Source of the DNA: an uncultured Eubacteriales bacterium
Lineage (GTDB): Bacteria; Bacillota; Clostridia; Oscillospirales; Acutalibacteraceae
Reading direction: 5' to 3'
DNA length: 64,000 bases
Assembly (NCBI GenBank): GCA_900316455.1
Contig: ONCX01000025.1
Span: forward strand, 25,093 to 89,092
Shown here: positions 56,727 to 64,000 of the stretch, in pieces
How positions within the stretch are numbered: the stretch's first letter is position 1
Layout: the number at the start of each line of letters is the position of its first letter
Notes under the pieces: generated by a model
What the model saw: the letters and a program-made list of their open reading frames with translations, nothing else
Told to the model about the DNA's origin: nothing
The model's database searches: none
Translations under genes and position numbers: made by a program

Positions 56727-56778
56727 AGAGTTTCTTTATTTTTTGGGCGTTCAACTGCGTGTGAGGAGGGAGAAACGC

Positions 56779-57720
56779 ATGAAAACCGATAAATACGAGC
56801 TTGGCGAAGGCAATGAACTCACTATAAAAATTCTGTATGATCCTGAGGATCCCGGAATGTGGTACAATGTAAAGATAAATAAGTTAAACGGCGATGAGGA
56901 AACGGAGGAATGGCTGAAAGAAAACAACGCTGCCGTGCTGAAATACATGATAGAAACAGCCGCAAAACAAGATAAAAGCTTTATCGGCAGAAATGACTGG
57001 CCGAAAGGCGTAAATGGCGGAGCAAAAGCATATAAACAGATCCGGTTTATGCGCAGGATCGACGACTTTATCCTGATGTGTACGACCGACGTCACACCCG
57101 GACTCATCTATAGAACAACCTGCAATTCCGATAGCATCACAACCGTTGCTCCGGATGCGATACGTAAGCTGAACTCGCCTCACAATCTGTATCTGAGAAC
57201 CATAGACGCGGTTCGCCATGACAACGGCTACTTTTTTGCTGCCGCCGGCGATTCGGGTGAAAAGCATATCATCGAAATATGGAATGAATCTCTCAGCACG
57301 GTTATTTATCCCGAATACGAGCGGGGGATTTCCACGCTTTGCATGTCCATGTTTGCTGGCAGGTATTACCTTTTTTCCGCGTCATATGACGGGACAATTT
57401 CCGGCTATGAACTGAATTCCGATGAGGAGAGTATCACGTTCCGTCCGATCTGCACATGCCATCATTCAGATCAGGTGCTTCACATTCAGGCGTCCGGGAA
57501 CAAGCTGTATGTATCGCTTTTGAGCGGTAAGGTTTTCGCGTGGAATATAAGAGACATACTCGGAGAATGTGAAAGGCAGTTCAGTGAAAATGAAGCGGCT
57601 CTGCTCTTCCACACCATTACAGGACTGAATATATGCAACGTCGATTTCAGCTTGAGCAACACAGACGACTGGGACGAAGCATTCAGCTCAATTGTAAGAT
57701 ACTATGAATATACTGAGTGA
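56779..57720 (+). CDS. Predicted beta-propeller (WD40-like) protein, unknown function
   Basis: A 313-residue protein with no signal peptide. The middle and end show WD40-like strand patterns with periodic blades (RYYLFSASYDGTISGYELN, HHSDQVLHIQASGNKLYVSLLSGKVFAWNIRDI), but no full GH-WD signature, so the propeller call is tentative. The first 100 residues are acidic and more helical. I start at the ATG behind GAGGAGGG; a longer frame starting 12 codons earlier lacks that site. It ends 12 bases before pgeF and probably shares its transcript. Confidence 0.65.
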   Translation: MKTDKYELGEGNELTIKILYDPEDPGMWYNVKINKLNGDEETEEWLKENNAAVLKYMIETAAKQDKSFIGRNDWPKGVNGGAKAYKQIRFMRRIDDFILMCTTDVTPGLIYRTTCNSDSITTVAPDAIRKLNSPHNLYLRTIDAVRHDNGYFFAAAGDSGEKHIIEIWNESLSTVIYPEYERGISTLCMSMFAGRYYLFSASYDGTISGYELNSDEESITFRPICTCHHSDQVLHIQASGNKLYVSLLSGKVFAWNIRDILGECERQFSENEAALLFHTITGLNICNVDFSLSNTDDWDEAFSSIVRYYEYTE

Positions 57721-57732
57721 ACGGAGGATAAT

Positions 57733-58569
57733 ATGGAATACCGTTTTGTGGAAAAGAACGGAATAAGAATGATCGAGGTGACGCCGATTGTTGAAACAGG
57801 TGCGGCGATAGCCTATTGCAGCACTCGTGACGGAGGTGTGTCAACCGGCCCCACCGCGCACATGAACCTGAATATTTACAAAAGGTTAGACGTGGAAAAC
57901 GGACAGAAGAACCTCAAATTATTCAGTAAAGCCATCGGAACATCTTATGACAGGCTGATTACAAATCGTCTGATATACGGGACTGATATTGTCCGTAGAG
58001 TCACATCGGCTGATCTCATAGATATATTCGACGAACCGTCAGCCCCTCACGCCGACGGAATGGTTACTGACGACCCTGAGATAACGCTTTATCTGTATGC
58101 CGCCGACTGTGCCATCATTCAGTTTGCCGACCCTGTGCGAAGAGTTGTCGGCTGCTGTCACGCCGGTTGGAAAGGAACCATGACTGACATCATGAAAAAC
58201 ACCGCGGCAGCTATGCACGACGATTACGGATGCGAATACGAAAACATTATCGCCGTAATACTTCCCTCTATCTGTAAGGATTGCTTTGAGGTGGGCGAAG
58301 ATGTAGCCGAGGCGTTTGAAAAGGCGGGCTACGGTAAATATGTAGACCGCAGCCATGAAAAACCTCACGTCGATCTGAATGCAGCCAATGCGGAAAACCT
58401 GCTGAATGCCGGACTAAGACCTGAGAACATTCACAGGATTGACCTCTGCACATGCTGCCGTGAAGACCTGTTCCACAGCTACAGGCGAGGTCCCGTACAG
58501 GAAAACGGTCTGCATCTTAACGGAATGAACGGCATGTTTATACGGGTTAATCCGGAGGCGACTTGTTAA
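57733..58569 (+). CDS. pgeF: Peptidoglycan editing factor / polyphenol oxidase family protein (LACC1-like)
   Basis: A 278-residue protein of the YfiH/PgeF family. Zinc or purine-site residues are in TRDGGVSTGP (about 31-40), APHADGMVTD, ADCAIIQFAD (about 123-132), VVGCCHAGWKGTMTDIM (about 136-152) and ICKDCFEVGEDV, with a final DLCTCCREDLFHSYRRG. Related enzymes cleave adenosine and inosine or remove D-Ala-containing muropeptide errors; the exact activity here is not known. The ATG follows GGAGG. Confidence 0.9.
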   Translation: MEYRFVEKNGIRMIEVTPIVETGAAIAYCSTRDGGVSTGPTAHMNLNIYKRLDVENGQKNLKLFSKAIGTSYDRLITNRLIYGTDIVRRVTSADLIDIFDEPSAPHADGMVTDDPEITLYLYAADCAIIQFADPVRRVVGCCHAGWKGTMTDIMKNTAAAMHDDYGCEYENIIAVILPSICKDCFEVGEDVAEAFEKAGYGKYVDRSHEKPHVDLNAANAENLLNAGLRPENIHRIDLCTCCREDLFHSYRRGPVQENGLHLNGMNGMFIRVNPEATC

Positions 58570-58591
58570 TGGAGGTTATATTAAAAGAGTC

Positions 58592-59665
58592 ATGAAAAAT
58601 ACAGTAATCATTCTATTGACTGTATTCCTGCTGATATTGATTGCAGCGGGAATCGTGTATTACAAAATGTCGCCTTTAACAAGCAAAGGAAATGACGGAG
58701 CAGCAGTCTACAACGGACACATTGAAATATGGAATGTCCCCGCAGGGTATTCCAAAGAAAAGAAGCTTGACCGTATGAACGTAAAGACCGACCGCAATGC
58801 GTTTATGTCACAGATAGAGTTTATATCTGCCATTGTCAATGATGAATACAAGGACGAGGAAGTAGCCATCGACACATTCACTTATCTGTATGAGATTAAA
58901 GCGGGGTATGAATCTGAATTATTTGACGATAAGCCGTATCTCATTCCGTATCTCTGTGAAGGCTCTGACAGCGCGGTCATAGTGCTGCCTGGCGGCGGCT
59001 TCGGATTCAAGTCTATAGACGGCGGAACGGCGGAAGGCGAGGATATCGCTGTCACACTTCAAAAGAACGGCGTAAATGCTTTTGTGCTGCACTACCGCAG
59101 CAATCCTTACGAATATCCCATTCCGGTTCTTGACGCGCAGAGAGCTGTACGCTGGCTGCGGCATCATGCCGCGGAATACGGCATTGACCCTGACAAAATC
59201 AGCCTGATTGGTTTTTCTGCCGGAGGATTTACGATCGGGAGCTTCATAAGTCAGATTCGTGGAAATGACTGTTTTCCCGACGACTACAAGCCCGATGAAA
59301 TAGATAAAGAGGACGACAGCATTGCTTCGGCTGCCATGATCTATCCGGCGCTTTCATTTAACGCCAATGTGCCCATGCTGTTTGCATTATTCGACGCGGA
59401 AGAAGTGCGGAACGCAAGCAGACGCGCCGAATTGCTTCGGCAGGTGGATTTAAAAAGCTATGTTCAGAATTCAAAAGATGTGCCGCAATTCGTAGCGTGG
59501 GGGACAAAGGACAAAATGGTCGGAACCTCCGAAACGCCCGCGTACATTGAAGCTGCACGGAGTGTCGGCGCAGATGTGACAGAGGTCGTCGTCAAGGGCA
59601 ATGATCACGGCTTCGGACAGAAGTATTATATGGACGCGTATCTCGATTGGTTGAAGATTGGTTGA
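58592..59665 (+). CDS. Alpha/beta-hydrolase esterase, membrane-anchored
   Basis: A 357-residue protein with an uncleaved signal or anchor helix (about 4-24, IILLTVFLLILIAAGIVYY). The hydrolase core has the oxyanion loop VLPGGGFGFKSIDGGTAEGED (broken here as LPGGGFGF, about 132-139), HYRSNPYE, DAQRAVRWLRHHAAEYGIDPDKI, the nucleophile elbow GFSAGGF (about 208-214), a late Asp in WGTKDKMV and the final His in NDHGFGQ. This matches acetyl-xylan esterase or lipase-like enzymes of the BD-FAE group. It would act outside the membrane. The spacing from GGAGG to the ATG is long (16 bases). Confidence 0.85.
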   Translation: MKNTVIILLTVFLLILIAAGIVYYKMSPLTSKGNDGAAVYNGHIEIWNVPAGYSKEKKLDRMNVKTDRNAFMSQIEFISAIVNDEYKDEEVAIDTFTYLYEIKAGYESELFDDKPYLIPYLCEGSDSAVIVLPGGGFGFKSIDGGTAEGEDIAVTLQKNGVNAFVLHYRSNPYEYPIPVLDAQRAVRWLRHHAAEYGIDPDKISLIGFSAGGFTIGSFISQIRGNDCFPDDYKPDEIDKEDDSIASAAMIYPALSFNANVPMLFALFDAEEVRNASRRAELLRQVDLKSYVQNSKDVPQFVAWGTKDKMVGTSETPAYIEAARSVGADVTEVVVKGNDHGFGQKYYMDAYLDWLKIG

Positions 59666-59705
59666 AGACTGGTTAAAAAAAATAATACATAACTACAAAA
59701 AAAAA

Positions 59706-59745
59706 CGGGCGAAAGAACGCTGCAATAGAGCAGGTCTTTCGCCCG
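59706..59745. terminator. Terminator between the esterase and the GyrI-like gene
   Basis: CGGGCGAAAGA pairs with TCTTTCGCCCG across an 18-base loop. The strongest T-run is on the minus strand, so it serves the GyrI-like gene best. Confidence 0.8.
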
Positions 59746-59794
59746 AATTATATTATTAAACACACTTTCGGCTTAAATTGTGTAATGCGTTGGT

Positions 59795-60295
59795 TCATCT
59801 CTTGACAGGGATCCAGATTCCGCTCTCATAGTCAGGAGATGCGGGGTCCATGGCGGAATAGTATTCCAGAGTCACGGTCTGGTTGGCATGGAGCTTCTGT
59901 CCCTCATTCGGGAACCACTCCTGCCAGATTGCCGTATTCAGAGCCTGAATTGACGATGGCATCGGACCTTTTGTTGTGAATATCGCCCATTCGCTTTCAG
60001 GAAAGGTATACAGCTCAAGTCCCTCCGGAACATCGCCGCCCTCATACGGTCCCGCTATCCAGTAGGTGAATCCGTTCTCAGATTCCACGCAGATTGCAAA
60101 CATGCCTACCTTGTTGGCAAGAATCGCCTCTTCGACAGGTGTTTCCGGCTTCATTGTCTGCCATAGACGCGCATATTTTACAGCATATTCCTTTTCCCAG
60201 AATAAGGGGCATTTTTGATATCCCTCCTCCGGAAGGATTTCCGTATGATATCCGATGAAAGTCATAGCATCTTTCTTTTCATAGGTTACATTCAT
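59795..60295 (-). CDS. GyrI-like/effector-binding domain protein
   Basis: A 166-residue single-domain protein of the GyrI-like small-molecule-binding superfamily (SHS2 fold, also found in AraC-type regulators). It has MTFIGYHTEI, FAICVESENGFTYWIAGPYEGGDVPEGLELYTFPESEWAIFTTKG, ALNTAIWQEWFPNEGQK and TLEYYSAMDPASPDYESGIWIPVK, the usual closing motif. Such proteins bind drugs or hydrolyse cyclopropane-type toxins. No DNA-binding part is present. Confidence 0.88.
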   Translation of the reverse strand: MNVTYEKKDAMTFIGYHTEILPEEGYQKCPLFWEKEYAVKYARLWQTMKPETPVEEAILANKVGMFAICVESENGFTYWIAGPYEGGDVPEGLELYTFPESEWAIFTTKGPMPSSIQALNTAIWQEWFPNEGQKLHANQTVTLEYYSAMDPASPDYESGIWIPVKR

Positions 60296-60607
60296 AATTA
60301 TTTACCTCAGTATTGGTGATATCGGGAATGAATAGTACGCATAATCTCATAGTATTATTCAAATTAAAGGAAAATTACAATTGCTTTATTCACAATCACA
60401 TGCCGCAAGATGATAAAATAGTTTATAAATATTACAGGTACATTCGGGAAAAACCGTTCTAAAGTCCCGGATGATTTATACATTTTGTTAATTTGTCGTA
60501 AGGCACATTGATTCTTTCTGATTTTAGATTTATAATCATATCAACGAATACAATATAAATGCCGTCATATTTCCGAAATAGTCTATGCTTAGGCTCCCGT
60601 TGCGTAA
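60296..60607. other. 312-base stretch without a recognisable gene
   Basis: AT-rich sequence upstream of the GyrI-like gene. I see no ORF, terminator or RNA motif. It presumably holds the promoter of the GyrI-like gene on the minus strand, though I cannot pin a -10/-35 pair. Confidence 0.5.
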
Positions 60608-60759
60608 AAGTACCAGACCGTGGAGATTAGCAAGGAGGAATACGACAAGTGGCGCTATAACTATCCGCAGTATGACTATACACAGATCTTGGCTAAAATG
60701 CCGTCCAGGAATTCAGCAACGCTATAGTCAAGACGTTCAAAGGTAAATTCAAAGAGTAA
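60608..60759 (+). pseudogene. Decayed gene remnant, possibly the C-terminus of a recombinase
   Basis: One frame reads YQTVEISKEEYDKWRYNYPQYDYTQ and stops early, while the next frame carries EFSNAIVKTFKGKFKE and a TAA at 60757. A single missing base near 60707 would join them into a basic C-terminal tail of about 50 residues. The pattern KEEYDKWRYNYP recalls tails of large serine recombinases of Clostridia, but this is from memory and weak. No N-terminal part remains, so it is a relic. Confidence 0.45.
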
Positions 60760-60786
60760 TACAACTCGGGATTTTGGGCATGAGAA

Positions 60787-61281
60787 ATGGAGATCGGATG
60801 TATTAATCCATCTGATAATATAGAAGAAACCAGCAGGATATATTAAAAAAGCTGGAGATATGCCTATGAGGGAATTATCCCGCAAGACTGCCTGGATGCT
60901 ATTCCTGAGGGGCGATGGGTCAAAAACTTTGAAATTCCCGGCTTGTCAACGATGGCTTGCGTTGAAAACGGAGACATTATCGGAACCAGTAGTTTCTGTA
61001 AATCAAGATTTGCGCTATATCCTGATTCAGGAGAAGTGATTTCTATTTATTTTTTGCCTGAGTTCATGGGAAAAGGATATGGATATAAGTTGATGGAAGC
61101 TGTCATGGGTGAACTCAAAAAACAAGGCTTCACGGAAGTTTTCCTTTGGGTTCTGGAAGAAAACAACATCGCAAGGCGCTTTTATGAGAAATATGGATTC
61201 AAATGCTCGTACGATTATCTGGACGATAACATCGGCGGAAAAAACCTGAGAGGAGTTCGATATGTTTATCAATTCCATTAA
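60787..61281 (+). pseudogene. GNAT acetyltransferase with a premature TAA
   Basis: The frame begins MEIGCINPSDNIEETSRIY, where TAA at 60844 replaces an expected Glu or Gln, then continues KSWRYAYEGIIPQDCLDAIPEGRW in frame. The acetyl-CoA loop is EFMGKGYGYKLMEAVMG and the C-terminus has LWVLEENNIARRFYEKYGF, all normal GNAT motifs. Reading from the TTG at 60943 would omit the first third of the fold. With the stop corrected the product would be 164 residues. The preceding ribosome site is poor. It is either a pseudogene or a sequence error. Confidence 0.75.
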
Positions 61282-61330
61282 GGCATGAGATTTTAAGAAA
61301 TTGCATTTACCGATCTCCCCGAAAATGATA

Positions 61331-61366
61331 AAAGCCCTTCGCTGCATACCCACAGCGAAGGGCTTT
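61331..61366. terminator. Hairpin after the GNAT remnant
   Basis: A perfect 14-bp stem (AAAGCCCTTCGCTG with CAGCGAAGGGCTTT) encloses an 8-base loop. T-runs on either side are short, so it may also end guaA-strand transcription. Confidence 0.7.
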
Positions 61367-61458
61367 CATAATATGGATCGTATTTGCCGCAAACCGGAGC
61401 GAATTACTCCTTTACCCCTAAACCCCTTGATAGGGAGAATAAAGGGAGATCACGCAAC

Positions 61459-61545
61459 TGTTATCAAATTGTTATCAAAGGAACCTTTGTGAAGCCGGAA
61501 AGTCTTGATTTTACTGGTTTTTTCGGCTTTCGTATCTCACTCCCA
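61459..61545. other. Candidate attachment-site region at the 3' end of guaA
   Basis: Two direct copies of TGTTATCAAA (61459-61468 and 61470-61479) lie just beyond the last codons of guaA (GAGTGGGAGTGA on the minus strand). The 3' end of guaA is a known integration site for genomic islands carrying tyrosine recombinases, and the codon usage changes at this place. I found no integrase gene in the window, so the att call is an inference. Confidence 0.35.
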
Positions 61546-62517
61546 CTCGATGGTTCCGGTGGGCTTCGGGGTCAGATCCCAGAGGACGCGGTTGACGCCC
61601 TTGACTTCATGGGTGATTCGGTCGACGATGTGGGCCATCATACGGAAGTCAAGCTCCGCCACCTCTGCGGTTACGGCATCCACCGTGTTGACGGCACGGA
61701 TCACAACCGGCCAGTCATAGGTGCGCAGGCCGTCGGTAATGCCGGTGGACTTAAAGTCGGGCACGATGGTGAAGTACTGCCAAACCTTGCCCTCGAGGCC
61801 GCTCCGCTTGAACTCTTCCCGCAGAATCGCGTCGGACTCACGGACGGCTTCCAGACGGTCGCGGGTGATCGCGCCGACGCAGCGCACACCCAGGCCGGGA
61901 CCCGGGAACGGCTGACGATAGACCATGTTATCTGGCAGGCCGAGCTGTTTGCCCACAACGCGGACTTCGTCCTTGTACAGGAACTTCACCGGCTCCACCA
62001 GTTCAAACTTCAGGTCCTCGGGCAGGCCGCCGACGTTATGGTGGGACTTGACCGGGCCGCTCTCGAGAATGTCGGGATAGATAGTTCCCTGTGCCAGGAA
62101 GCTGATGCCGTCAAGCTTATAGGCTTCCTCGGCAAAGACATCGATGAACTCCTTGCCGATGATCTTGCGCTTGGTCTCGGGATCCGCAACGCCCGCCAGC
62201 TTGTCCAGGAAACGGTCGACCGCATCCACATAGATCAGGTTGGCGTCCATCTGGTTCCGAAAGACCTCGATCACCTGCTCGGGCTCACCCTTCCGGAGCA
62301 GGCCGTGGTTGACATGCACACAGGTCAGCTGCTTGCCGACCGCTTTGATCAGAAGTGCCGCGACAACAGAAGAGTCAACGCCGCCGGACAGTGCCAGCAG
62401 AACCTTCTTGTCACCGATCTGCTCGCGCAGCGCTGCAAGCTGCTCGTCGATGAAGGCCTGGGCAAGTTCCGGGGTGGTGATCCGCTGCATGCTTTCAGGG
62501 CGTTTGTTTTCAGCCAT
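61537..62517 (-). CDS. guaA: GMP synthase, stand-alone ATP-pyrophosphatase (synthetase) subunit
   Basis: This is the C-terminal synthetase half of GMP synthase, which converts XMP to GMP. The PP-loop is LSGGVDSSVVAAL (about 42-54), and the dimerisation domain ends with the usual TPKPTGTIEWE. QPFPGPGLGVRCVG (about 198-211) is the conserved XMP-site region. At 326 residues it lacks the N-terminal glutamine amidotransferase of the normal 510-520 residue enzyme, so it resembles the two-subunit (GuaAa/GuaAb) type. No amidotransferase gene is adjacent. The start follows GGAGG. Isoleucine codons are mostly ATC. Confidence 0.93.
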   Translation of the reverse strand: MAENKRPESMQRITTPELAQAFIDEQLAALREQIGDKKVLLALSGGVDSSVVAALLIKAVGKQLTCVHVNHGLLRKGEPEQVIEVFRNQMDANLIYVDAVDRFLDKLAGVADPETKRKIIGKEFIDVFAEEAYKLDGISFLAQGTIYPDILESGPVKSHHNVGGLPEDLKFELVEPVKFLYKDEVRVVGKQLGLPDNMVYRQPFPGPGLGVRCVGAITRDRLEAVRESDAILREEFKRSGLEGKVWQYFTIVPDFKSTGITDGLRTYDWPVVIRAVNTVDAVTAEVAELDFRMMAHIVDRITHEVKGVNRVLWDLTPKPTGTIEWE

Positions 62518-62875
62518 TTGCTTATCCTCCGACTCATAAAAATCAATTTCGCGCCGATTATAGCACACAGCATATCCATTTTACAACATGATTTTTACTG
62601 CTTGACGAAATTGATTTCCAATCGCCGGTATCCCGCTCCGGCTCCGGCGGGAAGAGATCCCGCACTGCACTGCAATAAAGGATCTATCAAGAATCTGAGA
62701 AGCTTAGAATGACCCATTGCCATTTTTTTCATGAGATGTTAAAATACACTCATTCTTATTCTTTGTAGGTAGACCCGTTTAACCGGTGAAGGATCACTCC
62801 CCGTCTCCGGCGGTGAGAGCTCCGGATACAACATGATGTTTTATGGTATATCTTTTTTCACAGAGGCGACAGCAG
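62518..62875. other. Divergent intergenic region between guaA and the second ymdB
   Basis: The 358-base gap holds a GC-rich inverted segment near 62634-62660 (CCGCTCCGG / CCGGCGGG) and T-rich stretches but no recognisable RNA motif or gene. It must carry promoters for guaA and for the ymdB-sbcD pair. Confidence 0.5.
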
Positions 62876-63649
62876 ATGGAAATCAGAATTCTGGCAGTGG
62901 GCGACGTTTGCGGAGAGCCGGGCATGAGCTTTCTCTCAAACCGTCTGAAGGAATATATCTCGGACATGCAAATCTCCTTCACCGTGGTCAACGGTGAGAA
63001 CGCGAATGTGGTCGGGATTACCCCGAAGCAGGCGGATCTCATTCTCCGTGCGGGCGCGGACGTCATCACCCTCGGGAATCACACCTGGACAAGGACGGAG
63101 CTCCGTCCCTATCTGGACGAACGCACACGGATCCTCCGCCCCGGGAATTACGGCCCGCAGTGCCCCGGCAGAGGCATCGCGGTCTATCACAAGCCTTTCG
63201 GGGACGTGTGCGTCCTGAACCTTCTCGGACGGTTCACGCTGGACAACAACACGGATAACCCCTTCCCCATCGCCGACGGCTACATGGCGGAGATTCAGGA
63301 GAAGATCATCCTGGTGGACTTTCACGCCGAAGGCACCAGTGAAAAGCGGGCGATGGGCTATCTGCTTGACGGGAAGGCCTCGGCCGTATGGGGCACCCAT
63401 ACACATGTACAGACCTCGGACGCGGCCGTTCTGCCGAAGGGCACCGGATATATCACCGATCTCGGCATGACCGGTCCGATTCATTCCGTGCTCGGCATTG
63501 ATCCGGAGCAGAGCATCGGTAAGTTTATGGGAGATCCGCCGCGGCGCTATGAATCGGCAAAAGGCCCCTGCAAAATGGAAGGATGTATTTTCACCGTCGA
63601 AACGGAGACCGGCCGCTGCCGGAGTGCGGAGGCGATCAGACTGACATGA
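62876..63649 (+). CDS. YmdB-family phosphodiesterase, copy 2
   Basis: The 257-residue product carries all the family motifs: GDVCGEPG, VNGENANVVGIT (about 37-48), GNHTWTRTEL, DFHAEGTSEKRAMGYLLDG (about 146-164) and WGTHTHVQTSD (about 168-178). It is the same TIGR00282 family as the copy at 25.2 kb, but with only moderate identity. None of its 19 isoleucine codons is ATA, against 15 of 26 in the other. I use the internal ATG that gives the normal N-terminus MEIRILAVGD; the ATG 11 codons upstream has no better site. The stop overlaps the next start (ATGA). Confidence 0.9.
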   Translation: MEIRILAVGDVCGEPGMSFLSNRLKEYISDMQISFTVVNGENANVVGITPKQADLILRAGADVITLGNHTWTRTELRPYLDERTRILRPGNYGPQCPGRGIAVYHKPFGDVCVLNLLGRFTLDNNTDNPFPIADGYMAEIQEKIILVDFHAEGTSEKRAMGYLLDGKASAVWGTHTHVQTSDAAVLPKGTGYITDLGMTGPIHSVLGIDPEQSIGKFMGDPPRRYESAKGPCKMEGCIFTVETETGRCRSAEAIRLT

Positions 63650-64000
63650 GAACCGTTAAACTCATCCACGCCGCGGACTTTCATCTCGACTCGCCGTTTC
63701 AGAGCCTTCCCGCTTCCAAAGCCGCCGTCTGCCGCCAGGAACAGACGCTGATGCTTCAGCGTCTGGCGGAGCTGGCGGAAGCGGAATCGGCCGATCTGAT
63801 GCTTCTTCCGGGTGACCTGCTGGACAGCGCCAACACCCGCGGAGAAACCGGTGAAGTACTGCTGCGCCAGCTCAGCCGTGTTCCCTGTCCCGTGGTCATC
63901 GCCCCCGGCAGCCAGGACTGGTACAGCGACCGTTCTCCCTGGGCCAGACTGAAGCTTCCGGAGAACGTGACCGTCTTTCGGGAGCAGGCCATCCATCTTG
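63646..64000 (+). CDS. Metallophosphoesterase of the SbcD/YhaO type (partial)
   Basis: The gene runs off the right edge. The 118 visible residues begin MRTVKLIHAADFHLDSPFQ (metal-binding D-x-H, about 10-13), continue through LMLLPGDLLDSANTRG (about 51-66) and reach VIAPGSQDWYSDRSPW. The third metallophosphoesterase motif, normally GNHD, reads GSQD, so the usual histidine is absent. SbcD-like enzymes take part in DNA double-strand break repair with an SbcC partner. Coupled by ATGA overlap with the ymdB copy. Confidence 0.85.
   Translation, partial: MRTVKLIHAADFHLDSPFQSLPASKAAVCRQEQTLMLQRLAELAEAESADLMLLPGDLLDSANTRGETGEVLLRQLSRVPCPVVIAPGSQDWYSDRSPWARLKLPENVTVFREQAIHL

Noticed and set aside
61384-62712. 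A 442-codon plus-strand ORF opposite guaA.
   Set aside because: guaA on the minus strand carries the PP-loop and the XMP-site motif; the opposite frame is a by-product of its GC bias.
1-64000. tRNA or rRNA genes.
   Set aside because: I looked for GTTCRANNC-type T-arms and conserved rRNA strings and saw none; a dedicated tRNA search would be decisive.

Overview
The window reads as a spore-forming, low-to-mid GC Gram-positive anaerobe of the class Clostridia, most likely an Oscillospiraceae/Ruminococcaceae member (Ruminococcus or the Eubacterium siraeum group). The signs are a lysine riboswitch, a tryptophan T-box leader, SpoVAE, CarD, a FakA-type DAK2 protein, fibro-slime and collagen-like surface proteins, orphan solute-binding lipoproteins, TTG/GTG starts behind strong AGGAGG sites, and many sigma-A promoters with TGn-extended -10 boxes. 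The species assignment is inference only.

Layout. 0-8.3 kb: a PAP2 phosphatase, a collagen-like protein divergent from a beta-helix-like anchored surface protein, then a glgP / GH13 alpha-glucan pair. 8.4-12.8 kb (minus): GNAT, SDR, a membrane TrkA-N-like/RyR-domain protein, queA. 12.9-15.4 kb: lysine riboswitch with terminator controlling asd and dapA. 15.6-18.8 kb: a propeller / HD-GYP signalling gene cut by an in-frame TAG. 19-27 kb: carD, then minus-strand recG, fakA-like, an oligopeptide-type binding lipoprotein, ymdB and a TIM-barrel isomerase. 27.1-39.7 kb: a small membrane protein, a 1019-residue TPR protein, a PstS-like / lipoprotein / Cys-tail cluster, an RluA-type pseudouridine synthase, a stand-alone RyR-domain protein, a GT2 glycosyltransferase, spoVAE and a TIR-domain protein. 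40-46.2 kb: a fibro-slime surface protein (frameshifted), its exported partner, and a GH31 alpha-glucosidase (frameshifted). 46.3-50.4 kb (minus): VanX-family dipeptidase, an FtsX-type ABC exporter and an orphan FeoB-associated Cys-rich protein behind a DtxR-like operator. 50.5-55.4 kb: Trp T-box plus trpDCFBA, without trpE or trpG. 55.5-61.3 kb: small membrane proteins, a WD40-like protein, pgeF, an esterase, a GyrI-like protein, and decayed gene remnants. 61.5-64 kb: a stand-alone GuaA synthetase subunit, a second YmdB and a partial SbcD-like phosphoesterase with clearly different codon usage.

The genes fit a glycan-using gut anaerobe. GlgP, GH13 and (if intact) GH31 degrade alpha-glucans; asd/dapA and trpDCFBA are each controlled by a cis-acting leader RNA that senses their end product. 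The two most unusual themes are (a) four or five genes each interrupted by a single base change and (b) two RyR-domain proteins and a TIR protein within 30 kb, which hints at nucleotide-based signalling or defence. The right-hand 2.5 kb may be foreign DNA or an assembly chimera joined at the 3' end of guaA.
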